Below, piece by piece: positions 7,596 to 14,320 of a DNA stretch of 14,320 nt. This stretch comes from Ophiocordyceps camponoti-saundersi (nom. inval.) (taxonomy: Eukaryota; Ascomycota; Sordariomycetes; Hypocreales; Ophiocordycipitaceae), in the NCBI GenBank assembly GCA_003339415.1, contig PDHQ01000599.1, positions 1 to 14,320 on the forward strand, read 5' to 3'. The notes below the pieces were generated by a model. It saw only the letters and a program-made list of their open reading frames with translations. It had not been told where the DNA came from and searched no databases. The translations under genes and the position numbers were made by a program. Position 1 is the stretch's first letter. Each line of letters opens with the position of its first letter.

Positions 7596-8178
7596 ACTTA
7601 AAGAATAATAGGAGATATATTTTATAAAGATCCGTAATAACTAAGCTTACCTTGCCCGCTTTTTATAATAAGCTAATAGGTCCGTCGACCCGACCTCTAA
7701 TATATCTTACCTTACTACGTAGTATACCCCTACCTAGCTTGCTACTATAGAGAAAGCTATTATAGCGATTAGCCTTTAGGTTATAGTACTTACCTATTAT
7801 ATAAATTGTATAAAATATTAACCCTACTTTAAAAAAAAAGAAAATCTACGGTTAAAACTAACTAGATATAATAAAATAGAGTTTTAGGATACTTAGGACG
7901 CTATCTAAGCCGCTTATTATAATCGCCTCCCTTACTCTCTAAATTACCTTCCGCCTTCTACTCTCTAAACTACGATAAATCCCTCCGATAGTATTAACTC
8001 CCCTTAATCTACTCCCCGCCGATAAGAATCTACGGCTAGCTCTAGTATCGGCCCTATTTACTATAACTTAGAGACTAGGGAGGTTTAAAATATATCTATA
8101 AAGTTTAGCACCTATACTAATATTATAACTATATTAAATATAGAACTATTTTAGAATTTACGAAAAGGCCTCTCTTAA
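7558..8178 (+). pseudogene. Decayed gene, about 207 codons traceable, unknown product
   Basis: Frame 1 remains continuous without indels for over 600 bases. Readable parts are EIYFIKIRNN, AYLARFL, ANRSVDPTSNISYLTT, LATIEKAIIAISL, VIVLTYYINCIKY, KKKENLRLKLTRYNKIEF, AAYYNRLPYSLNYLPPSTL, ESTASSSIGPIYYNLETREV and NISIKFSTYTNIITILNIEL. About 18 in-frame stops are present, and every one is TAA or TAG, which is the clearest RIP reading-frame signature in this half of the window. The middle (7840-8040) is serine- and proline-rich. The family is not recognised. It runs towards interspersed repeat copy 2 at 8281, and the frame may continue into it. Confidence 0.65.
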
Positions 8179-8280
8179 CGCCTACTCTAAATCCCTCGTA
8201 TTTATAGGAGCTTAGCTTATATTTTACTTTATAATATAACCTAAGTATTTCGCTTTCCCTTAGGCTTAGATATACCGCTT

Positions 8281-8945
8281 ACTTTAGCAGGGAGAGAAAG
8301 ATACCCTAAGCGAGCGTAGTAGATACGTATAAGACGTATCTTCCTAAGTTACCGTAGTCGCTAGCTATTATAAAGGGGTAGGGGGGCTCTGCTCTAGGTA
8401 TATAGCTAGATAATAATTCTCTATAAGTAAGGTTACTTGAGGTCGATTTTCTATATAAAAATAGGAGGAAAAAGAAGAGAAGGGTAAAGAATTATTTAAT
8501 TAGATACTAAAAGCTTTAAAACGGATCTTTAAATCCCTAATTCGTTATATAAAATTATAAGGTATAAGATAAAACCGTAATTTCCTTTAATATCGTTTTT
8601 ACTATAAGTCCCCTCTAAGACTTAACTTACGATATACGACCTTTAGATAGCTAAGAAGACAAGGTTAAGGGCTAATTTTAGCTTAATTCCTTCCTCTCTA
8701 TAAGGAAACTAAACTGCACTATATACTAAGTTATAACCGCTCCCTTATCTTAAGGGCCGTTCGTTATTCTAATACTCGGAAGCTTTTAGGAGAGGAAAAG
8801 TATTCGGGGACTATTTAACTAAACCCTAAATAAGCTCCTACTTACTTTTTATACTAGCTTCTTATTTATTTTCCTTCGGCCTATCTATTACCGCTACTAA
8901 AGTCCCTTTATAGCTTCCTCTTCTAAACTTATCCCTCCTATCCCT
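8281..8945 (+). repeat. Interspersed direct repeat A+B, copy 2
   Basis: The A part (8281-8570) is the most diverged copy. The B part (8596-8945) begins TTTTTACTATAAGTCC and shares CTAAGACTTAACTTACGATA with 13386-13735. A TATA-like TTTTCTATATAAAAATA lies at 8447-8463. With copy 3 it gives two direct repeats of about 665 bases separated by 4.1 kb. This is LTR-like in arrangement, but no reverse transcriptase, integrase or primer-binding site was recognised between them. Confidence 0.75.
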
Positions 8946-9046
8946 TATCTTTTTATCTTTTAAAACGTTAACCGTAAATAATATATATTCCTATATATAT
9001 TTCTTAAAGTATATCTTTTTATCTCTTAAGTTAAAAAAAAAAATAA

Positions 9047-10465
9047 CTACTAGAACCTAGGCCTCTTCTTCGGATTAGTAGAATTATTATTATTATCTTA
9101 ATTTCTTACCGCCGCTCGCTTCTATGTCGCTAAACATATAACCTTCTCGCACGTTACGCACGCTATTAGGTTATATCCCTTATACTTAAAGCCGAACGCC
9201 TTAAGTAGTCTCTTATAAAGGATATACTCTACCTTACCCTCTATTTATACTATCCCGATAAAGCGTACCTTTGCTTAATTATCGTGTTTGCAGGCTAGTA
9301 TTCGTCCCTCCTAGATATTAGCGATATATACCCGTAATTAATTAGCTCTTCCCCCGGGAACTTATAAGTATCTTACTACTTCTCTCGCTAGCTACCGTCT
9401 ACGACGTTAGACTCCTAATACTTTCCGGCTAGCTATCCGTATTAGTTATTCTATCCTATTCTATACGCCCGCTACCTACTATTTCCTTCCGATAACTTAT
9501 TTCGCCTCGCCGTAGTTACGGTGCCTTATACTATTATAAAGTCCCCCTTCTCCTCCTCGCTATATCCCTCTCCCCTTCCTCGCTTAACCCCTCCGCCGCT
9601 ACCGCTGCTACCGCCCTTATACTCCGCGCCTCGTTATCTTTTCCCTCTCCCCCTCTCGCCACGTCTAGCGTTACCGCTAGTCGCCTCCGTACGTCCCCTA
9701 TAACGCTATATTTCGCCGGCACCCGTAGCCGCTATATCTTAATATTCGAAAAATACCTATACTTATATTATTACTAACCGTCTAGGAACGCCTTACCGTA
9801 TATAAAGCAGAACTCGGTATAGTATAAGTAGCTACTTATCGTTAGTAAAAGATATATATATATAAAAGGTATAAATTATACCGTAAAACTTATATTATAT
9901 AGTTATATCCCTTAATATATAATATTAGTCTCCTATATACTAACCCCGGGTAGAATTAGTACTCGCTATACGTTATTAGTAGTATCTACCTTACTAGCCC
10001 CTTATCTACTAAACTAACCTCCGACTATATAATTTCTACTTAGGCTAAGGCTTTCCTCTATATTCTTTCCGCCTCCTCCGGTAGCTTACTAAATATAGCG
10101 AGTCTCTTCGTATCCGTCGCGTCCGGGTCGCCGAATAGTTCCTTATTATAGTACTATAAAGGGAAAACCGCCTTATTAGTAACCTTACGCGTAGCCGCCC
10201 GTAAACTCGCTATTAGATACTCCGGGCACTAGAAGTATACCCCTCCCGGATATCCTATCGCGTACGCGCTTTCTATATTATATAGATAGTATACGTACTT
10301 CTATTATTAGAAACCTTATCTACCGCGTATCTTTTATATACGTAGCTTATTAACTTTAGTATCGCCGAAACTAACTTATCTAAATCGCCGGATATCGCTT
10401 TATCTTATAAAAGTAATATCTATACGGATATAGATAGCGAAAACCCTTCCGTTTATTATAAGCAT
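9047..10465 (-). pseudogene. Decayed gene, ~470 codons, Cys-rich C-terminal part with NLS-like tail
   Basis: The minus strand starts at a surviving ATG (10465-10463, MLIINGRVFAIYIRID) and ends at paired TAG codons (9052-9047). The first block, to about 9895, reads SFGDTKVNKLRI, NIESAYAIGYPGGVYF, SLRAATRKVTNKAVFPL and YYNKELFGDPDATDTKRLAI. From about 9895 to 9560 the text is in another frame (YTEFCFIYGKAFLDG, then an Arg/Glu/Ala-rich stretch). From about 9555 it returns to the first frame: NRIEQLIRIA-like text, VPGGRAN, ILACKHDN, EGKVEYILYKRLLKAFGF and GYNLIACVTCEKVICLAT. An Asn run and NPKKRPRF follow. ACKH and CVTC could be zinc ligands, and PKKRPR looks like a nuclear localisation signal. 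Both are inferences. The likely role is nuclear and perhaps DNA-binding; no family could be named. Stops are TAG/TAA, often at Trp-like positions. Confidence 0.65.
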
Positions 10466-10634
10466 TTTAGCTAGTAGTAAGATACGCTTTTATATATATA
10501 ATAAGTAAAATAAGGGAAAAAAAAATTATATAATAACTAACTTATAAACCTTATATATATTAATCTTAATTATACGAACTATAATAAGCTTTCCTTATTT
10601 CTAAATTTATCCCTGCTATTAATCCCCCCTACTT
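10466..10634. promoter_or_regulatory. AT-rich spacer between divergent decayed genes
   Basis: This 169-base gap separates the start of the minus-strand gene (ATG at 10465) from the first protein-like plus-strand text. It contains TATATATATA (10491-10500), a run of As (10519-10526) and several TATATATTAA-like words that could have served as TATA elements in either direction. A shared bidirectional promoter is inferred from the geometry only. Confidence 0.4.
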
Positions 10635-11963
10635 ACTACTATATAAGGTAATATTCTCCCCGTTATAATCCTACCTTATAAAACCGGTACCCTTTCACGC
10701 CCCTCGCCTCCTCGACTTATAAACCTAACCGATACTAGTAACGTAATATATTAATATTATCCTATTCCCTACCTAACGCGTCTTATATCCTATATACTAC
10801 CTTAAGCTAAGTAACGAAGCCTCGCTCTTCTAAACTAGCACGGTTTCGACGCCTTACTCTTATATAATTATCGTTTATAAGTTCTTAATACCGCTTTCGA
10901 GATAGACCTTACCGATATCGCGGCCGATAAAGGTCTTACTTATACCGTTACCTAGAACGCCTATATTATAGTTAACGCTAAGCTAGATACTTTTCGTTAT
11001 AATTAGTAGCTTATATATAGCATAGCTCGGCTATCTATAGACGATATTATAAGATAGAACTAATAGATACCGCGTGCCTATAATAAAAAGCCTCTATTTC
11101 CTTATAACGTATTACTATCTATATCGCTAGAATTTCGACACCCGTAGCTACCCGGATTAGTTAACGATATAGGATATAGCTATGCGGTTCGATCCTTCGT
11201 TAAATATAATACGTAAGAATCCGATAGCTTTAGGGTATATTCTACGTTTTCGAGTTTAGTAGAGTATCCCGGTAACGTCCCCGATACCGCCTTACTATCT
11301 ATTAGAGACTTATATACCTCGAAAACGATACCGCTACCTTACTTACCTCCCCGCCCCGGCTAGCGTCTCTACCCGCCGAACGGCGTTAACGTAAATAATA
11401 ATAAAGTATATACTATCCTTTTAGATAAGCTTAACCTCTCGGCGTTTAAGTTAGATAAAGATATACGGTATAAGTTAGCTAATAACGAGACCCTAGATAT
11501 TACCTTACCTTACTATTATATAACGATAGATTATAAAAATAGTCCCCTCGAAGCTACCGGCTACGCCTCGCAGCCTTACGACGAGCCCCTTATATACTGC
11601 CACTTCTCGGGCATATATTTTAGTATATTTAAGACGAAGTAACTACTAGTAATACCGCTTTTACTAGCGTTCGTATAAGCCGCGGAGGACGATAGTTTAC
11701 TATCTAAGGTCGCCGCGACCGACTCCTCGCGGCCCTCTAAAAGCGCGTTATTAAAGTGCGAAGACTCGGCACGCGCTATATAAGCTCTTCTTACTAGCAA
11801 ACTAAATAAGGCCGATACGCTACGATAGTATCCTTCTTAGCGATATAATATAACGTTAATTAATAGAAGCCGTAAAATAGCTATAGGTAGTAGGGAAAGC
11901 TTATATATCCTCTTATATCCCTCTAACGTTAACCCGCGCCCTCCTTATTTTTATAATAGTTAA
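10635..11963 (+). pseudogene. Decayed gene, ~440 codons in one frame, unknown product
   Basis: Frame 0 can be followed without any indel for over 1.3 kb. It reads PYKTGTLSRPSPPRLINLTD, AFEIDLTDIAADKGLTYTVT, LIYSIARLSIDDIIR, IPRAYNKKPLFPYNVLLSIS, FRVYSTFSSLVEYPGNVPDT and KLDKDIRYKLANNETLDITL. It continues with TIDYKNSPLEATGYASQPYD and, after a TAA at 11640, AAEDDSLLSKVAATDSSRPS and ARAI. About twenty stops are present, all TAA or TAG. No TGA and no internal frameshift were found, so mutation was almost purely by transitions. The start is not visible. It is divergent from the minus-strand gene at 9047-10465. The family is not recognised; the C-terminal third is polar and may be disordered. It may continue at 12034 after an A/T run. 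Confidence 0.7.
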
Positions 11964-12033
11964 GTATATCTTCCTTTTTCGTAGGCTAATATTTTTTATT
12001 TTTTTTTAAAAAAAAATAAAAAAAAAAATTATC
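11964..12033. other. A/T homopolymer block between two coding remnants
   Basis: Runs of T and A (11990-12007 and 12008-12028) separate the frame-0 text ending at 11963 from the frame-1 text starting at 12034. It could be a decayed intron, a slippage site or an intergenic gap. No convincing GT...AG splice pair was seen. Confidence 0.45.
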
Positions 12034-12717
12034 TTATAGGAAACCTATACTCTCGATAAATAGTATATATTAAACGCTAATAGTAACCGTAATATATTAT
12101 ATATTCTAACGTCCCCGCCGCCGTCTATATAGTCTTTTATAACTAAGGCTATTTAAGCCGTCCTTTATAGTTAGGTAAGAAACCTTTTATCTTCGCCACG
12201 CCGCCTAAAGTAAGGCCGACTTTACTATTATTTCGAACTATTACCTGCCTTTTATCTTCTATTTATTTATACGCCTACTTTTAGAAGAAACCGATATCCC
12301 TAAGCGTATATACGAAAGGGTAGTAAAGACTTTTTTAAGCGTAATATACTTCTCTCTCTTCCTACTACTCGTTTTAAACTTATAACGAAATCCTTTATAT
12401 TACTAATTTACTTTATATATTAGTATATACCTTAAGTATAATAGAGTACGTAGTTCGTAAAATATTTATCTTTCCTAAGCTAGCTATTACTTATCTACTT
12501 AACGCGATACTATTCTCCTCTTAACTCCGTCTAAGCATATCTTCGAACCCGTAATAACCTTAATAACTATCTATACTAATACTTAGTCTTTTTTTAAGAT
12601 AAACTACCTCGCCCTCTATTCTACTATTATCGTTAGAATATGCGCCTTCCTGCCGTTATCTAACTTTATTTTAATTATAACTCCCTACTTTATAATATTA
12701 CTAGTTAACTAGGTTCT
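12034..12717 (+). pseudogene. Decayed gene segment, ~225 codons, unknown product
   Basis: Frame 1 reads ETYTLDK, YILNANSNRNILYILTSPPP, VRNLLSSPRRLK, GRLYYYFELLPAFYLLFIYT, PTFRRNRYP, RKGSKDFFKRNILLSLPTTR and FKLITKSFILLIYFI. It then gives LLLIYLTRYYSPLNSV, YLRTRNNLNNYLY, DKLPRPLFYYYR and NMRLPAVI. The frame is unbroken by indels, and its roughly 18 stops are all TAA or TAG. Many Tyr codons probably replace His, so the apparent Tyr richness is a mutation effect. Two stretches (about 12235-12290 and 12385-12420) are hydrophobic. The family is not recognised. It may be the 3' part of the gene at 10635, shifted by one base, or a separate gene. Confidence 0.6.
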
Positions 12718-12719
12718 TA

Positions 12720-12722
<3 letters not shown>

Positions 12723-12756
<34 letters not shown>
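12723..12756 (+). repeat. (TA)n microsatellite, 34 bases
   Basis: Seventeen uninterrupted TA dinucleotides directly follow the end of the decayed gene at 12717. Confidence 0.95.
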
Positions 12757-12758
<2 letters not shown>

Positions 12759-12925
12759 CTATACGGTAAGTTATACCCCGCTACTTTATTTTAATATTAT
12801 TATATTATAACTTATATCCTGTCTTTCTTCCTACCTCTTTTTTATTTACCTATTAAAAGAGTAATTTATTATATTATAGTCCGAGTTTTAAGGCGAAGTT
12901 ATAATTTCGTTAACTTAAGTTTTAC
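12757..12925. other. Short intergenic gap
   Basis: AT-rich, with no gene or repeat recognised. Confidence 0.5.
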
Positions 12926-13060
12926 TAAAAGTCCTCTCTAAGACTAAATTTACGATATGCGACTTTTTAAGATAGCTATCGATATAAGCTTAAGGGCTAG
13001 ATACTACTTACCTTATTCCTTCCTCTATCGAGGGAGACTATACTATATTATATCCTCTAA
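12926..13060 (+). repeat. Interspersed repeat, partial B copy
   Basis: It starts TTTTACTAAAAGTCCTCTCT and is similar to the first 130 bases of the B parts at 8596 and 13386 (shared TAAGACT-AA-TTACGATA and CCTTCCTCT-TCGAGGGA). It lies immediately before A copy 3, so the local order is B-A-B, as expected from a tandem array or unequal exchange. Confidence 0.7.
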
Positions 13061-13071
13061 TAATATCTATT

Positions 13072-13735
13072 ACTTTAGCGAGGGAAGAAGGATACCCTAA
13101 GTAAGCGTAGCAGATACCTAAGGGGCGTAACTTTTTAGGTAACTAAAGTTTTTAACTAATATAAAGGGGGATCTCTAGCTTTAGGGGGGAGAGCCGGATA
13201 GTAATTCTCTATAAGGGAAAATAATAAGGAGTCGGTTTTCTATATAAAGATAAAAGAAGAAAGAGAAAAGAAGATAAGAACTATTTAATTAAGTGCTAAA
13301 GACTTTAGAATAAGTGTTTAAATTAGTAATTTATAGTATAAAAATATAAAGTTTAAAATAAAGTTATAGTTCTATTTAGTAGAGTTTTTACTATAAGTCC
13401 TCTCTAAGACTTAACTTACGATATACGACTTTTATAATAGCTTATAAAGATAAGGTTAGGGCTAATTACTTACTTAATTTCTTCCTCTTTCGAGGGAAAC
13501 TAATCTAAGCTATATACTTAGTAATAACCCTAGTCCTATATTATTTACCTTTTATATCCTAATCCTTAGATACTTTTAGGAAAAGAAAGAGGTTTAGAAA
13601 CCTTTTAACTAAACCCTATTAAAGCTCTTAGAAATCCCCTAGCTAAGTTATGCGCTTATTTTTCTTTTAGCGCGTTTAATACCGCCGCTAAATTACCTTA
13701 CTATAGCCGCCTTTATCTCTCTAATTTATAGAAGT
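13072..13735 (+). repeat. Interspersed direct repeat A+B, copy 3
   Basis: The A part (13072-13360) closely matches copy 1 at 6074. The B part (13386-13735) matches copy 2 at 8596-8945. A TATA-like TTTTCTATATAAAGATA occurs at about 13236-13252. It has one extra base relative to copy 1 in CTATAAGGG (against CTATCGGG), which breaks the peptide alignment seen between copies 1 and 2. Its length matches copy 2 to within a few bases. Confidence 0.8.
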
Positions 13736-14320
13736 ATCTATAGTTTAAAATAGCACTAATAACTATTTAATCGTACTCCGTAAAAACTCTCGATAGTATT
13801 CTACTTTAGTTTAGCGTTCTTTTCCTTATATATGCTTATAGCCGCCGCTAAACTAGCTTATCCCCTTTACCTATAAACTATACTTATCTTAGTTTAATTT
13901 ATTAATATTTTTACTCTACTTCCCTATATATTATTCTTCCTTATTATAATACCTTACCTTTTACGAATATTTTTTTAGCTTCTTATTACCGCTTCTTCTA
14001 TCTCTTAACCTTTCTTATTCCCTCGTATTTACGCTCTTATCTTTATAAAAAAAAATGCTACCCTATACCTCGCAGACGCCCCCCCTCCCCTCTTTTATAA
14101 AAATAATATACGTATAGTTCTCTTCTCTCTCTCTTTTCTCTCTTATTTTTTTTTCCTCCTTAACTTATTACGCCTATCTCCTTATTATCTTTCGCTATTA
14201 TATCCTTACTTTCCTTATTACTCTTTTCGGCCTCTCGCCTATATAAGTTATATAAGGAAACCGGTATTCCTTCTAACTCTCTTATATTTTATATTTCTTA
14301 TTCTCTCTCTCTCTCTCTCT
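13736..14320. other. Pyrimidine-rich end region
   Basis: From about 13790 the plus strand is strongly C/T-rich. A weakly protein-like plus frame at about 13765-14100 is not good enough to call. The region resembles the pyrimidine-rich 5' flanks of fungal genes, so a gene may start just outside the window. Confidence 0.4.
14302..14320 (+). repeat. (CT)n microsatellite, runs off the window
   Basis: An uninterrupted TCTCTCT run reaches the window edge. A looser CT-rich run lies at 14119-14145. Confidence 0.9.

Larger units (their letters stand above)
1..14320. other. RIP-mutated AT-rich island (whole window)
   Basis: Across the whole window CpA and TpG are nearly absent while TpA is everywhere and CpG remains frequent. 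This is seen on both strands. In ascomycete fungi this pattern is produced by repeat-induced point mutation, which turns CpA into TpA in duplicated DNA. Paired repeats support it directly. The motif GCGTGGTGGAC (2074-2084, 2754-2764) recurs as GCGTAGTAGAC (4108-4118) and GCGTAGTAAAC (3943-3953), differing only by G-to-A in TpG or adjacent positions. In traceable reading frames stops are TAA or TAG, with very few TGA. ATG codons are also rare, as expected if CAT on the other strand became TAT. The window contains no long open frame. Confidence 0.9.

Noticed and set aside
9521..9703. Proline/leucine-rich plus-strand open frame
   Set aside because: It is antisense to the out-of-frame, Arg/Glu-rich part of the minus-strand gene at 9047-10465 and has the composition of a shadow frame.
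11576..11800. Minus-strand open frame of 74 codons
   Set aside because: It lies opposite the plus-strand remnant 10635-11963, which extends over 1.3 kb. The short antisense frame is most simply a shadow.
12723..12756. TA run as an origin or recombination site
   Set aside because: A plain (TA)17 microsatellite is enough to explain it, and no associated motif was seen.
8281..13735. A standard LTR retrotransposon
   Set aside because: The flanking direct repeats fit, but the interior holds divergent frames. No reverse transcriptase, integrase, protease or primer-binding motif could be recognised.
13765..14100. Possible plus-strand coding remnant
   Set aside because: Text is weakly protein-like but dominated by pyrimidine-rich codons (L, S, P, Y, F), which C/T-rich DNA gives by chance.

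Overview
This is an AT-rich, gene-dead stretch that looks like a heterochromatic island of a filamentous ascomycete (Pezizomycotina). The main evidence is composition. CpA and TpG are almost absent on both strands, TpA is in large excess, and CpG stays common. That is the signature of repeat-induced point mutation (RIP, C-to-T at CpA). No intact gene, tRNA or rRNA was found. Reading frames can still be followed because the in-frame stops are almost all TAA or TAG (former CAA, CAG or TGG codons), with almost no TGA. Ten decayed coding segments are described this way. Their boundaries are approximate, and no family could be named with confidence.

Layout: 1-600 holds inverted repeats, a 9-bp minisatellite and a perfect 14-bp-arm hairpin. 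547-1200 is a minus-strand decayed gene. 1200-1930 is mostly repeat and intergenic DNA, including a 26-bp x4 array. 1916-4985 is a mosaic of a roughly 20-bp motif (GATTATYMGCGTRGTRGAYT) repeated over 20 times, mixed with homopolymer G/C tracts, tandem duplications and plus-strand coding remnants (2243-2655, 3077-3369, 3935-5403). 5404-6073 is empty of recognisable genes.

6074-14320 is organised around an interspersed direct repeat. Its A part occurs at 6074, 8281 and 13072. Its B part occurs at 8596, 12926 and 13386. Between copies 1 and 2 lie three decayed coding segments (plus 6413-6868, minus 7160-7595, plus 7558-8178). Two copies of the full 665-bp A+B repeat (8281-8945 and 13072-13735) flank a 4.1-kb block. 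That block carries a divergent pair: a minus-strand gene (9047-10465) with a Cys-rich segment and a nuclear-localisation-like tail, and a plus-strand gene (10635-11963, probably continuing at 12034-12717). They share a 170-bp AT-rich spacer. The last 600 bases are pyrimidine-rich and end in a (CT)n run.

How the genes worked together cannot be stated. The repeat-flanked divergent pair is the best candidate for an undescribed mobile or duplicated unit. The residual-CpA pattern (surviving CpA is mostly GpCpA) is the most general observation.
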